DNA from: Streptomyces sp. NBC_01445
GTDB lineage: Bacteria; Actinomycetota; Actinomycetes; Streptomycetales; Streptomycetaceae
Reading direction: 5' to 3'
DNA length: 64,000 bases
NCBI RefSeq assembly: GCF_035918235.1
Contig: NZ_CP109485.1
Coordinates: forward strand, 10,137,001-10,201,000
A program made the position numbers and the translations under genes. This document shows positions 1-8,263 of this stretch, one piece after another. The notes below the pieces were generated by a model. That model did not search any database. It saw only the letters and a program-made list of their open reading frames with translations, and had not been told where the DNA came from. How positions within the stretch are numbered: the stretch's first letter is position 1; each line of letters opens with the position of its first letter.

Positions 1-180
1 TCGGAAAAGATCGTCTCGACATCCGACGTGCCACCGCAACAACCATGGTCCGACAGCTCGACCATGACGCTTGAACAGGCCAAGAACTACCGCGAACAAC
101 TCATGCAGGAACGCAAGTTCTTCGTCGACGAACACAACGACCAGCTCTACGAACGAGAATTCTCCCTCTGTGAGCACTGA
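1..180 (+). CDS. C-terminal end of an unidentified protein
   Basis: Reading frame 1 is open from the window edge to a TGA at 178-180 and encodes 59 residues. The piece is charged and polar, including LEQAKNYREQL and FFVDEHNDQLYERE, so it probably ends in a helical segment. I recognise no family. The start lies outside the window. A transposase fragment on the opposite strand begins 8 bp downstream, so the gene ends just before a rearranged stretch and its stop may not be the original one. Confidence 0.5.
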   Translation, partial: SEKIVSTSDVPPQQPWSDSSTMTLEQAKNYREQLMQERKFFVDEHNDQLYEREFSLCEH

Positions 181-187
181 ACTTCTT

Positions 188-512
188 CTATCCTGAATAC
201 ATGCAGGTCAGGAGGGTGTGGACGGCCTGGGCGATGGTGCCGATGCGGCGGGTGGAGCATCTGGCCCGTCGGAGCAGTCGCCAGGTTTTCAGCTGCGCGA
301 AGGCACGTTCTCCAGGAGCCCGCAGCCGTGCGTGATCACGGTTGAAGTCCTGGTAGTGCTTGGGCTGTTCGCGGTGGTGGTAGGGGGTGCGAACGGTGGC
401 GCCAGCTCCCTGATAGGCCCGGTCCGCAAGCACGAGGATCTGACGGGTCAGGCACGCCTGAACGATGCCGTGGGCTCGTGCTGCGGTCAGGTCGTGGGTG
501 CGCCCCGACGGT
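188..512 (-). pseudogene. 3' fragment of an IS5-type DDE transposase
   Basis: The minus strand encodes HDLTAARAHGIV, then VLADRAYQGAG, ending in a basic stretch with ERAFAQLKTWRLL. This is the C-terminal third of DDE_Tnp_4-type transposases: the D of ADRAYQG is the last catalytic Asp and E of GERAFAQLK is the catalytic Glu. The N-terminal two thirds are missing. The fragment stops at about 512, where an aminoglycoside phosphotransferase remnant begins on the other strand, so the two broken genes abut tail to truncated head. Confidence 0.75.
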
Positions 513-966
513 GGAGTTTCACTTGCGTGAGGACGGGCCTGGCTACTGCCTGCACGAGCCTTTGCGCCAGCACAACCGCCGCGGTGCCGCGCTCGAACAC
601 TGGATCGCCGCTTTCGGCGCGGACCACCCCGCTCGAATGGTCGGGCACGACGCCGTGCACATGGACTTCCACCCCGGCAACATCCTGGCGACCGACGGCT
701 CGATCACCGGCATCATCGACTGGGACGGTGCCGCCCGCGGTGATCGACGATTCGACTTGGTCACCCTGCGCTTCGGCATCCACTCCAAGGATGCCGACTC
801 GCGGGTGACACAACATCTCGACGCTGTCCTCGATTCGCTGCCCGAGGACATCCTGCGGCCCGCATGGGCTCATATGAGCCTTCGCATGGTCGACTGGGCC
901 ATCAGACACTTCACCCCGGCGGACGTGGAGCACTGGCTGGATCTCGCCGAACAACGCGTGAGCTGA
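511..966 (+). pseudogene. N-terminally truncated aminoglycoside/choline phosphotransferase (APH) family gene
   Basis: The frame carries the APH catalytic loop HMDFHPGNIL (the H-x-D-x(4)-N pattern) and the metal-binding GIIDWDGA motif, followed by an APH-like helical tail ending at TGA 966. The whole N-lobe with the ATP-binding lysine is missing. A GTG at 511 sits exactly at the join with the transposase fragment and has no convincing ribosome binding site. The remnant cannot be a working kinase; it shows that a resistance-type phosphotransferase was once here and was cut by transposition. Confidence 0.75.
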
Positions 967-1065
967 CGGCACCTGAGGAAATGACACGACCGTGAGACAG
1001 AACCCTCCGGTCAAGTCGTGAGACAACCGGAGAAACCGCAGCTCACGGCATTGCTCTATGCCACG

Positions 1066-1103
1066 AGCGGCGAGCCCCTACATCCATGTAGGGGCTCGCC
1101 GCT
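1066..1103. terminator. Perfect 18-bp hairpin with 2-nt loop
   Basis: AGCGGCGAGCCCCTACAT at 1066-1083 is followed by CC and its exact reverse complement at 1086-1103. It lies between the phosphotransferase remnant (plus strand, ends 966) and the reductase gene (minus strand, ends 1187), so it fits a bidirectional terminator between convergent genes. There is no T-run, as is usual in Streptomyces. The perfect arms and tiny loop could also mark a transposon end. Confidence 0.5.
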
Positions 1104-1137
1104 GATGTCGTTCGCAATCTCACGGGCCGTGTCGTAC

Positions 1138-1157
1138 CGATGTCGTATACGACATCG
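1138..1157. promoter_or_regulatory. Perfect 20-bp palindrome
   Basis: CGATGTCGTATACGACATCG is its own reverse complement. It lies 30 bp past the stop of the minus-strand reductase gene and 35 bp from the hairpin at 1066-1103. It could be an operator for a dimeric regulator. No adjacent promoter-proximal gene explains it, so its role is unknown. Confidence 0.35.
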
Positions 1158-1186
1158 CCGTGGGACTAGCGCGTGGGTGCTGCTGC

Positions 1187-1753
1187 TCAGCGCCTCGTCT
1201 CGTACCTGGTCAGGACCACGCCGCCGGGAAACGTCCGCGTCTCCACCAGGTCCAGGTTCACCCAGCTGTCCAGCGCGGTGAAGAACGGCGTGCCGCTGCC
1301 CACCAGGACCGGATGCGCGGCGATCGCGTACTCGTCGATCAGCCCGGCGCGCATGGCCGCCCCGGCGAGCGTTGCGCCGCCGATGTTCATTTGGCCGCCG
1401 TCCTCGGCCTTGAGCCGGGTGATCTCGGCGATCGCGTCGCCGGTGACCAGGCGGGTGTTCCAGTCGACCTTGTCGATCGTCGAGGAGAACACCACCTTCG
1501 GCGTGTCCCGCCAGTTCCGCGCGAACTCGATCTCCGCCGAGGTGACGCCCGGCTGCTGATCGCCGGTCGGCCAGTAGGAGCTCATCGCCTGCCACAGCTT
1601 GCGCCCATACAGCGACAGGCCACTCGCCTGCTCGTGGTCGAGCCACCACTGGAACAGCTCGTCGCTCGGCGGTCCGCTCCAGCCGATGTCGTCGCCGGCC
1701 GCGGCGATGTAGCCGTCCAGGGTCAGGTTCATGCCGTAGATCAGTTTCCGCAT
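1187..1753 (-). CDS. Dihydrofolate reductase/RibD C-terminal-domain family protein
   Basis: The 188-residue product is a single RibD_C (DHFR-like) domain of usual length. It starts MRKLIYGMNLTLDGYIA, the typical first strand and loop of the NADPH-binding fold, and has the conserved GGATLAGAAMRAGLIDEY segment near residue 125, then HPVLVGSGTPFF. Members are presumed NADPH-dependent reductases; the substrate is unknown because most actinobacterial copies are orphan paralogues. It stands alone, with no operon partner. The ATG at 1753 is the natural start by alignment to the family N-terminus. Confidence 0.85.
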   Translation of the reverse strand: MRKLIYGMNLTLDGYIAAAGDDIGWSGPPSDELFQWWLDHEQASGLSLYGRKLWQAMSSYWPTGDQQPGVTSAEIEFARNWRDTPKVVFSSTIDKVDWNTRLVTGDAIAEITRLKAEDGGQMNIGGATLAGAAMRAGLIDEYAIAAHPVLVGSGTPFFTALDSWVNLDLVETRTFPGGVVLTRYETRR

Positions 1754-2096
1754 GGCGCAGCCTTCCGTCCGTGGGTGTCCGGCCTATAGACCAGCGCGGC
1801 GCGGGAAACTCGTCGGTGCGCGATCTGGGCTCGCCGGTAGTCCTCGTGCTCGGGGCTCAGCGTGGTGTACTCGGCCGACTCGGACAAGCCGCCTGATCTC
1901 GACTTCGCCCTCGCGAGGGAATGCCACGGATTTGAGACTGATCATGGGTGACAAGGCCGTGAGACAGCCAAGAACGTCCAGGTCACGAAAGATCGACATG
2001 TCACGAGCGGCGAGACCCTACAGCTGCGGACTCACCCGGTGGGTCCGCCGGCAGCCTCCCGCCGCACAGTCTCGGCCACGCTGGACAGCGCCGCGC
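1754..2096. other. Intergenic stretch with weak coding remnants
   Basis: No complete gene is supported. On the minus strand around 1739-1880 a frame reads SAEYTTLSPEHEDYRR and looks protein-like; it would end inside the start of the reductase gene. It may be the tail of a lost gene. A segment near 2003 (CACGAGCGGCGAG) repeats the first arm of the hairpin at 1066, which suggests a shared mobile-element end. Confidence 0.3.
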
Positions 2097-2346
2097 CGAG
2101 GTGGCGGCGCTGCGCAGCATCAAGGTGCCGTTCGTCTGCTCGACCACCCACCGCGTCGGCTGCGGGACGAATCCTTTGCCCGGGGCAGCGGGGCTGCGGC
2201 GGACGACCTCGACGGAGATGTCCAACAGGGCACCGTGGATGATGACTTCGTCCTTGAAGCCCTGGTCCACTAGGGCTTTCTCCAGACGGTTCCCGCACCG
2301 CTTGGCGGCCTGGTCGAGCAGGGCTGTGCCAGCGGCGTTGTAGATC
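2097..2346 (-). pseudogene. Fragment of a DDE transposase (C-terminal part)
   Basis: The frame reads YNAAGTALLDQAAKRC, then LVDQGFKDEVIIHGALL, then GKGFVPQPTRWVVEQTNG. This is the last third of an IS5-superfamily transposase: D of DQGFK and E of VVEQTNG match the final catalytic Asp and Glu. After TLML the frame breaks and other-frame text follows. Neither a start nor the first catalytic Asp is present, so this is a dead scrap. Confidence 0.7.
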
Positions 2347-2538
2347 GGGGGCGAGGTCTGTCTCCATGAGGAAGTCGCGCAGGTGCTGCCCGCCGATCCA
2401 CCGGCCGAGGTCGCTGGTTCTGCTCCGGCTGGTCGGCACTGTAAGAGGGGTGGCCTTCCTTGCGGGGGCCAGTTCGGACCCGCAGCCGTGTTGACCGACA
2501 GGCGGGCTGTTGTCAGTCGTGGTGGCTACGGTTCTCGG

Positions 2539-3084
2539 GTGATCGTGGGAAGTGAAGAGACCCGGCTGGTGGTCGTGCGCGGGAACTCGGCGTCGGGCAA
2601 GTCGTCGGTGGCGGCCGGGATCCGGGACCGTTTCGGCCGGGGCCTGGCTCTGGTCGGTCAGGACAACCTGCGCCGGATGGTGCTGCGTGAGCGGGATGTG
2701 GCCGGCGGCAAGAACATCGGGCTGATCGATACGGTGGCCCGCTATTCGCTCGATGCCGGCTACCACGTCGTGGTCGAGGGCATCATGTATGCGGACCGGT
2801 ACGGGCCGATGCTCGAGGACCTGGTCGGCGAGCATCGGGGTGTCTCCCGCTGCTACTACCTGGACGTGCCCTTGGCGGAGACGTTCGCGCGGCATGCGAC
2901 CAAGCCCGACCTCGACTATCTGACCCAGGTCACCGAGCAACACCTTCAGGGCTGGTACCGGGAGCGAGATCTGCTGCCCAGCGGAATCGAGACGGTGATT
3001 GACGCGAGCAGCACGCTGGAGGGGACCGTGGCGCGCATCGTGCGCGAGACCGGGCTGGACCAGGTTCGGCCGATCGACAGCTGA
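2539..3084 (+). CDS. Small P-loop kinase (zeta-toxin/AAA_33-like)
   Basis: GTG at 2539 gives 181 residues. The Walker A motif GNSASGKSS lies near residue 15, followed by a QDNLRR motif, an acidic VVVEGIMYADRY strand around residue 85 and a YYLDVP segment, the usual layout of AAA_33/zeta-like nucleoside or antibiotic kinases. It probably phosphorylates a small molecule in the cytoplasm. There is no antitoxin next to it, so a toxin role is not supported. It could also be a chloramphenicol-phosphotransferase relative. An earlier in-frame start at 2383 is open but runs into the region next to the transposase scrap and is not protein-like. Confidence 0.7.
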   Translation: MIVGSEETRLVVVRGNSASGKSSVAAGIRDRFGRGLALVGQDNLRRMVLRERDVAGGKNIGLIDTVARYSLDAGYHVVVEGIMYADRYGPMLEDLVGEHRGVSRCYYLDVPLAETFARHATKPDLDYLTQVTEQHLQGWYRERDLLPSGIETVIDASSTLEGTVARIVRETGLDQVRPIDS

Positions 3085-3194
3085 CCCTCGCCGTCAGGGC
3101 CCAGCCGGGCAGGTGTACGGATTTGGGTAGGGCCGTGCGGGTGCTCGGGCAGCTCTCCCAGATCCTCTTGGCCCTGGCCGTCGTTCTCCAGGAC

Positions 3195-3389
3195 ATGAAC
3201 TCGGATGCCACCAGCCTGATCCCGGCGCAGGACACCACGGCGTGCCGTCTGGAAATGCTCACCCTCGACGAAGCCCACGACCTGCTACGCCTTCTTCAGT
3301 TGATGGCTGCGGAGGGCCTGGACGAGCTGAGTGAGGAAGCCGAGTGGTTCGCCCGGGAGATTGCCTCGCGCATCCCCTCGGAGAACTGA
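3195..3389 (+). CDS. Small hypothetical protein
   Basis: ATG at 3195 gives 64 residues, with a helical core LTLDEAHDLLRLLQLMAAEG and an acidic tail containing EEAEWFAREIASRIP. I recognise it as an actinobacterial conserved hypothetical with no known role. A longer version starting at 3123 is open, but its first 24 residues are hydrophobic and less typical. The stop lies about 60 bp before the palindrome that precedes the toxin-antitoxin pair. Confidence 0.5.
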   Translation: MNSDATSLIPAQDTTACRLEMLTLDEAHDLLRLLQLMAAEGLDELSEEAEWFAREIASRIPSEN

Positions 3390-3451
3390 GCTGTCGGCCT
3401 CGCGCGCCGGTGCGCGAGTGCCCTGTCTTCTACCAGGGACTCCCGCCCACT

Positions 3452-3467
3452 GGTAACAGCTGTTACC
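3452..3467. promoter_or_regulatory. Perfect 16-bp palindrome, likely operator of the toxin-antitoxin pair
   Basis: GGTAACAGCTGTTACC ends 9 bp before the ATG of the antitoxin gene (3477). Its position and symmetry fit autoregulation by the ribbon-helix-helix-like antitoxin. There is no clear Shine-Dalgarno sequence between palindrome and ATG apart from GGTGG directly in front, so the transcript may be leaderless or nearly so. Confidence 0.6.
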
Positions 3468-3476
3468 GTCGGTGGT

Positions 3477-3716
3477 ATGGCGAAGACACAATTGGGCGCA
3501 CGCGTCGAGAGTCAGATCGCGGAGCTTGCGAAGGCCCGCGCGAAGGACCGCGGCCTTAACCTGGGCGATTACATCGCGTCCCTGGTCCTAGACGACGCCG
3601 AAGGGCTGCGTCGGCGAGGACTGGACGCGGCGCAGCGCTTCCTTGACGAGCACCAGCAGGTATTCGACGAGGCCGAGGACGGCGACCGGCATGCTCCGGG
3701 GGTACACGCCGCGTAA
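3477..3716 (+). CDS. Antitoxin-like DNA-binding protein
   Basis: The 79-residue product begins MAKTQLGARVESQIAEL and has a helix-rich middle (GLNLGDYIASLVLDD) like ribbon-helix-helix or Phd-type antitoxins, with a charged C-terminal tail FLDEHQQVFDEAEDGD that would bind a toxin. Its TAA overlaps the ATG of the next gene by one base (TAATG), so the two are translationally coupled. A perfect palindrome lies just upstream. The family call rests on context and overall pattern, not on a diagnostic motif. Confidence 0.65.
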   Translation: MAKTQLGARVESQIAELAKARAKDRGLNLGDYIASLVLDDAEGLRRRGLDAAQRFLDEHQQVFDEAEDGDRHAPGVHAA

Positions 3717-4093
3717 TGGACCTTTACATCGATGTCCCCTGGGTCTTGCAGGTCGCGGAGATCGCAGGCGCGGCAGATCCCGCACCGGACGACTACGGGG
3801 TGCCGGTCGCTGCGGTCGCCTGTCACCGGGCAGAACTCCTGGAGACACCGGTCTACGACGGCCCGTACGCCCGTGCCGCCGCCCTCGTGCACATCCTCGG
3901 CCGCTGCCGCTGGCTCGAACGTTCCAATCTGGCAGTGGCCGCAGCCACCGGCGTTACATATCTGGAAGCCTCGGGTGTCTCAGTCGCGCCCACCAAAGAG
4001 GACGCCGTCGCCCTGCGCGACCTGCTGCGGGATCCAGGCTGCAACGCCAAGCAGATCGCCGACCTGCTGCGCGCCTGGCCGCAGACCACCTGA
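3716..4093 (+). CDS. Fic/Doc-like toxin component
   Basis: The 125-residue product resembles the actinobacterial proteins annotated as Doc/Fic-family toxins: N-terminal MDLYIDVPWVL, central VYDGPYARAAALVHILGR and WLERSNLAVAAATGVTYLE, and a helical tail. In true Fic/Doc enzymes an H-x-F-x-(D/N)-G-N motif sits where this protein has HILGRCRWLERSN, so the catalytic signature is not intact. It may act differently or bind without AMPylating or phosphorylating. It is coupled to the antitoxin gene by a TAATG overlap. No other gene shares the unit. Confidence 0.6.
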   Translation: MDLYIDVPWVLQVAEIAGAADPAPDDYGVPVAAVACHRAELLETPVYDGPYARAAALVHILGRCRWLERSNLAVAAATGVTYLEASGVSVAPTKEDAVALRDLLRDPGCNAKQIADLLRAWPQTT

Positions 4094-4288
4094 GACATTG
4101 CCTCTCATCGAACTCACTAGGTGTGTTTGAAGCCATTGGTGGCCCGGCTGACCTGGCTCCGCGTGACAGCGAGTGGACAAGGCAGCGCACGTAGCGGGGT
4201 TCTAATCGCTTGCGGGGGCAGTCGATGGCCCGGCATTGTTCGGGGCATCGTCCGCTCTGGTGGGCCCGCGTGCTGAGGAGGCGCTTCC

Positions 4289-5011
4289 GTGGCTGTCGTT
4301 CCCGTGCATCGTCTGGCTCTCCTCGGGGGTGGCTTCTCCATGGACGACGATGGCCTGTTGGACGACTGGGTGCTTGGTCACGCACGCGCTTCTCGGCCCA
4401 AGGTGTGCTTTGTGCCCACGGCCAGCGGTGATGCCCCCGCCTACCTCGACCGATTTCTCTCCGCGTTCCAGTCACGCGCCTGTGAGCCCAGTGTCTTGCC
4501 ACTGTTCCGGAGGGAGCTCGATGACGCCGCGTTGCGCAGGTTTCTGCTCTCTCAAGACGTCGTGTATGTAGGGGGCGGCAACACCGCGAACTTGCTGGCA
4601 GTCTGGCGTGCGCACGGTGTGGACCGGCTACTGTGCGAGGCCTACGATCGCGGCACGTTGCTGTGCGGTATCAGCGCTGGCGCCAACTGCTGGGCCGAAG
4701 GTTCGCATACTGACTCCTTCGGGCCGCTGACGTTTCTGCCGGACGGGCTGGGCCTGCTGTCCGGCTCGGTCTGCCCGCACTACGACAGTGAACCGGGCCG
4801 CCGCTCCTCCTACCAAGCAGCCGTAGCCACCGGCGCGCTCCCCGCCGGGTGGGCGCTGGAGGACGGTGTCGGCGCCCTCTTCACGGACGGCCTCCTGACC
4901 GAAACGGTGACCCGCACGCCGCAGACCCACCTGTATCAGGTCGAGCCGGATGGGGAAGACGGAGCCACGGAGCGAGCCCTACCGTGCCGCTTGCTCCCCG
5001 AAGCACAGTGA
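4289..5011 (+). CDS. Peptidase E-like protein (S51 family, class I glutamine amidotransferase-like fold)
   Basis: GTG at 4289 follows GAGGAG with good spacing and gives 240 residues. Features in order: a first strand HRLALLGGG, then FVPTASGD, VVYVGGGNTANLL near residue 95, and the nucleophile elbow GISAGAN with the likely catalytic Ser at 129. These match cyanophycinase/dipeptidase E relatives. It probably cleaves small peptides in the cytoplasm. It stands alone, with no operon partner visible. Confidence 0.8.
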   Translation: MAVVPVHRLALLGGGFSMDDDGLLDDWVLGHARASRPKVCFVPTASGDAPAYLDRFLSAFQSRACEPSVLPLFRRELDDAALRRFLLSQDVVYVGGGNTANLLAVWRAHGVDRLLCEAYDRGTLLCGISAGANCWAEGSHTDSFGPLTFLPDGLGLLSGSVCPHYDSEPGRRSSYQAAVATGALPAGWALEDGVGALFTDGLLTETVTRTPQTHLYQVEPDGEDGATERALPCRLLPEAQ

Positions 5012-5623
5012 TCGGCTGGGTGCGGACGAGCGCGGTCTGGGGGAGGAGTCCGAGCTGCCCGGCGGCGGCCGCGCGGGCGGCGAGGAGGTTTTCCTCTCGC
5101 ACGTCCTCTGGCTGGTGGTTGAGGTGGGCGGTGGTGAGGCCGAGTCGGCGACGTTGCACGGCAGGATCATCTCGTTCGTGCGCTGGGGGAGACGGCGAGG
5201 CGGAACCGATCCGTGCTGCCTTGCAGGTCGCCGGGCAAGGCCTCTCCGTCCAGAAACCCGTCAGGGCTAACGCGTCGTCGGCGGCCATGGTCAGCTGGCC
5301 TTCCGGACCGGCGCCTGGTGCGCGGCGTCGTACGCCTGAAGGACCCAGGTCTCGGCCTCGGAGCGACGGGTCAGCACAGGCCGTCCGCCGGTCGCTGCGA
5401 TCTTCATGTCGTGCCCCTTCCAGGGATAGCGGCCGCTGGGCGAACCAGTCACCCTCCAACTCGGCGATCAGGACAGCGACGAGGAATGAGTTGAGACTGC
5501 GCGCCGGGTTCCGCACCGGGTGCAGTCCGGGAAGGCGAGACAGCCCGCGAAGGCATAGCTTCGGTGGTGGTGGCCGCCGGGCCCCGGAGCCCGGTCTGGC
5601 CTGGTCGGAGTACACGGGCGTGC
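5012..5623. other. Region without a confident gene; possible coding remnants
   Basis: On the minus strand an ORF at 5291-5407 (38 residues, starting MKIAATGGRPVL) has a good ribosome binding site, GGAAGGGG, 7 bp before its ATG. Upstream of it another frame reads LIAELEGDWFAQRPLSL. Downstream a third frame starting at 5288 reads MAADDALALTGF. These look like pieces of one or two decayed genes with frame changes. I cannot name a family. Confidence 0.3.
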
Positions 5624-6193
5624 TCAGAGTGCCCGGTGCATGATGTGCAGACCCACGTATCCGTGCACCGGATGGCGGAAGCCTTCCGGGAGGGTCCCCA
5701 CCACCTTGAGGCCGAGCGAGCGCCAGAGGGCGACCGCCCGCGTATTGGTCTCCACGACGGCGTTGAACTGCATGGCCCGGAACCCGTCGTGCCGCGCCTG
5801 CTCGAGGACGTGTTCCCCGAGCGCCCGTCCAACGCCCCGCCCGGAGTGCGCCGGATCCACCATGAAGCTGGCACTTGCGATGTGCGAGGCGCCCCCGCGA
5901 TGGTTGCGGACGCTGTTGGCGGTCCCGAGGATCTCGCCACCGCTGCCCACGGCGACGAACGTGTGCCCGGGCGGCTGCGGGAACCACATCACCCGCGCCT
6001 GCTCCTGGGTGGTTTCGCGATCCCAGGAAAAGGTCTCACCGGCCCGCACGATGCCTTCCATGAACGCCCACATCGCGGGCCAGTCTTCCGCGGTCGCCTC
6101 CCGAACCAGCGGTGTACCGGTGCCTGCCACGTCTCGTGTTCCTTCCTTGTGCGAGTCGCCGGTGTTCGTTGACCGGGCAAGGGCCGTCGTCAT
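5624..6193 (-). CDS. GNAT family N-acetyltransferase
   Basis: The product (189 residues from ATG 6193) has a full GNAT fold: REATAEDWPAMWAFM, a central TFVAVGSGGEILG strand pair, the acetyl-CoA loop SGRGVGRALGEHV near residue 120, and a C-terminal LGLKVVGTLPEGF. ATG 6193 has GGGAGG 6 bp upstream. A second possible start, GTG at 6130, has GGAAGG and matches the domain edge more closely, so the first 21 residues are uncertain. It lies 21 bp after the SnoaL-like gene on the same strand, forming a likely two-gene operon. Confidence 0.85.
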   Translation of the reverse strand: MTTALARSTNTGDSHKEGTRDVAGTGTPLVREATAEDWPAMWAFMEGIVRAGETFSWDRETTQEQARVMWFPQPPGHTFVAVGSGGEILGTANSVRNHRGGASHIASASFMVDPAHSGRGVGRALGEHVLEQARHDGFRAMQFNAVVETNTRAVALWRSLGLKVVGTLPEGFRHPVHGYVGLHIMHRAL

Positions 6194-6214
6194 CAGGTTC
6201 CTCCCGTTCGATGG

Positions 6215-6724
6215 TCAGGCGGCGAAGATCGTGGTGGGGTCGCCGGTGAACCAGGCGTTGTCGATGCGCATCCTGCGGATCACCCAGCGGTCGCCGTCGC
6301 GGACCAGATCGACGGCGTAAGGGTTCTTCAGCAGGGCGAAGGTTCGGCGGTCGGCAACGAGCAGGTGCTGGGCCTCCACCAGCGCGGTCAGACGCGCGGT
6401 GGCGCCGTCGACGGCGATCCGCGCATTGGTGACTTGGTGGGTGGTGTCCACCCGTCCGGCGAACAGACCGAGGATCGTGGTGACGATCGTGTCCCGGCCG
6501 ACCATCAGCGCCGGTTTGCCTCCCCACTTCGCTGCCGCCGGGGCAAAGTCCAGCTCGGCGTCGGCGGCGAAGGCGGAGGCAAACAGTTGCGGATCCTTCA
6601 GGTCCTGGCCCAGGCCGAACCGGTACAGCGCGTCGAGGATCTCCGTACGGTCGCGCAGCTCCGCGACAACCTTCTCGGTCTCGGCGGCCGGGGCAGAAAG
6701 GGCGTGCGCCTCGGTTACGTACAT
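6215..6724 (-). CDS. SnoaL/NTF2-like domain protein
   Basis: The 169-residue product has the typical start of a SnoaL_4 domain (EILDALYRFGLGQDLKDPQLFASAFAADAE, shown here only in part), then VDTTHQVTNARIAVDG and a final WVIRRMRIDNAWFTGDP. Such cone-shaped folds serve as small-molecule isomerases, hydrolases or binding proteins; the substrate cannot be read. It is divergent from a LysR regulator and upstream of a GNAT gene, so LysR control is likely. Confidence 0.75.
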   Translation of the reverse strand: MYVTEAHALSAPAAETEKVVAELRDRTEILDALYRFGLGQDLKDPQLFASAFAADAELDFAPAAAKWGGKPALMVGRDTIVTTILGLFAGRVDTTHQVTNARIAVDGATARLTALVEAQHLLVADRRTFALLKNPYAVDLVRDGDRWVIRRMRIDNAWFTGDPTTIFAA

Positions 6725-6740
6725 TGCATGCTCCCATGCA
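6725..6740. promoter_or_regulatory. Inverted repeat in the SnoaL/LysR divergent promoter
   Basis: TGCATG-CTCC-CATGCA lies directly in front of the SnoaL-like start codon (6724, minus strand) and 110 bp upstream of the LysR start. It is a plausible binding site for the adjacent LysR protein, although its position right at the start codon would suit repression better than activation. Confidence 0.35.
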
Positions 6741-6849
6741 GGTCAGTTGGGCGTGCGAGCTGCATCAACCCTCGCTGGGCGCAGCGGTCCGATCAACGCC
6801 GACCTGTGCAACGATCGTGAAGTCCGGATTCACGGTGCAGGGGGGCGCG

Positions 6850-7740
6850 ATGTTGGAACGACACGAACTGGACGCCTTTCTCGCCCTTGCCGAGGAACTG
6901 CATTTCGGCCGGACCGCCGAGCGTCTGCACCTGTCCACCACCCGGGTCAGCCAGACCATCGCGAAATTGGAACGCCGTGTCGGGGTCCCGCTGTTCAACC
7001 GCACCAGCCGCCGCGTGGAACTGACCGCGGTCGGCCGACAGTTGGAGGAGGAGCTCCGGCCGGCCTGGATCAAGATCGCCGCCGCCTTCGAGCGGGCGGT
7101 CGATGCCGGCCGCGGCGTCACCGGAACACTGCGCGTCGCGTTCGTCGGCGCCGCCGGTGGCCAGCTCCTGGCAGGAGCCGCCGAGTTGTTCCGCAGGCGC
7201 GATCCCGGCTGTGAGGTACGACTGCGCGAGGCGCAGATGGCCGACGTCTTCCCCTGGCTCCGCGATGGCGAGGTCGACATCGCCCTGACCCACCACCCCG
7301 TGGACGAACCCGGACTCGTCTGCGGCCCGGTACTCGTGCGCGAGGCACGCATGCTGGCCGTTCCCTCGGGACATCCCTTCGCCCGTCGCGAGTCGCTGTC
7401 CCTGGAGGATCTTGCCCAGGTGAGACTCCTGCGACTGCCCGAAAACGTGCCGGACTCCCTGCAGCGGAATTGCACGCCTTCCGCCACACCGGCCGGACAC
7501 CCGATCGAGCACGGCCCCGCGACCGCGACGTTCAACGAGATGCTCACCCTCATTGGCGCCGGTCAGGGCGCCTTCACCGTCGGCGCGCAGGTCCGCCGCT
7601 ACTACGCCCGCCCCGACGTCACTTACGTCCCGTTCAGCGACGCCCCACCACTGGAGTGGGCCCTCCAATGGCGCGCCGACGCCGCCACCGCCCGTGTCCG
7701 TGCTTTCAACGAGTCCGCCCTCATGCTGGTCGGCGGATGA
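6850..7740 (+). CDS. LysR family transcriptional regulator
   Basis: ATG at 6850 follows AGGGGGG and gives 296 residues. The N-terminal winged helix (LDAFLALAEELHFGRTAERLH, partial; VSQTIAKLERRVGVPLFNR) is classic LysR. The substrate domain follows from residue 90 and begins GTLRVAFVGAAGGQLL. The gene is divergent from the SnoaL-GNAT pair, which is its likely target. An upstream in-frame start at 6724 would add 42 residues not seen in LysR proteins. Confidence 0.88.
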   Translation: MLERHELDAFLALAEELHFGRTAERLHLSTTRVSQTIAKLERRVGVPLFNRTSRRVELTAVGRQLEEELRPAWIKIAAAFERAVDAGRGVTGTLRVAFVGAAGGQLLAGAAELFRRRDPGCEVRLREAQMADVFPWLRDGEVDIALTHHPVDEPGLVCGPVLVREARMLAVPSGHPFARRESLSLEDLAQVRLLRLPENVPDSLQRNCTPSATPAGHPIEHGPATATFNEMLTLIGAGQGAFTVGAQVRRYYARPDVTYVPFSDAPPLEWALQWRADAATARVRAFNESALMLVGG

Positions 7741-8263
7741 CCCTCTGGCAGCACTGGTACTAGATAGAACACTGACTGGCGGGCAAAACCTGGCCCGGAA
7801 TGGGTGCTGAGATCATCTGCCGTCGGTCAGCCAGGTCGCGATCTCGTCCACGACCGCATCATCGACGTGCCCCGGCCGCGCGTACTCGGCTGGCGTGGAC
7901 ACCGACACCGGCGTGCTGGTGCACCGTAACCAGACACACCGCCTCGACTTGGCGGACGCCTCGGTCGCCGCCATCCTGACCGCCGCTTTTCACGTCCTGA
8001 TAGGTCGAACCTCAGCAAGTGTTCCCGAGGAGAGGCCACGAATGGCCGTGATGTCGCCATGCGTCCGGCGCGGCAGCTCGGCTTGAACGCGGCCAGGCCG
8101 CCTACGCGACATCAGCCTTTCTGGTGATCGTCGTGCTGGTCCTCCTCCCATCCCGGAGGATGACGAGAGGATGCACCACACAACGACCGCACGCGCGGCG
8201 TGACCGTTACACGAGAACCGCCCGGGAAACCGGGACAAGCTCGCCTTATGGAATGGGGTTGCG
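7741..8263. other. Intergenic stretch with a hydrolase-like tail
   Basis: On the minus strand, 7813-7905 encodes PAEYARPGHVDDAVVDEIATWL and then a stop, which resembles the C-terminus of an alpha/beta hydrolase around its catalytic His. No upstream part is present. On the plus strand, 7915-7985 reads HRNQTHRLDLADASVAAIL, another gene-like scrap with no recognisable family. The rest holds the lipase promoter region. Confidence 0.35.

Noticed and set aside
2539..3084. Zeta toxin of a toxin-antitoxin system
   Set aside because: The P-loop kinase has no epsilon-like partner; the small gene downstream is not adjacent or coupled and shows no antitoxin pattern.
4117..4288. tRNA gene or attachment site before the peptidase gene
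   Set aside because: No cloverleaf, T-loop or direct repeat could be drawn by eye.
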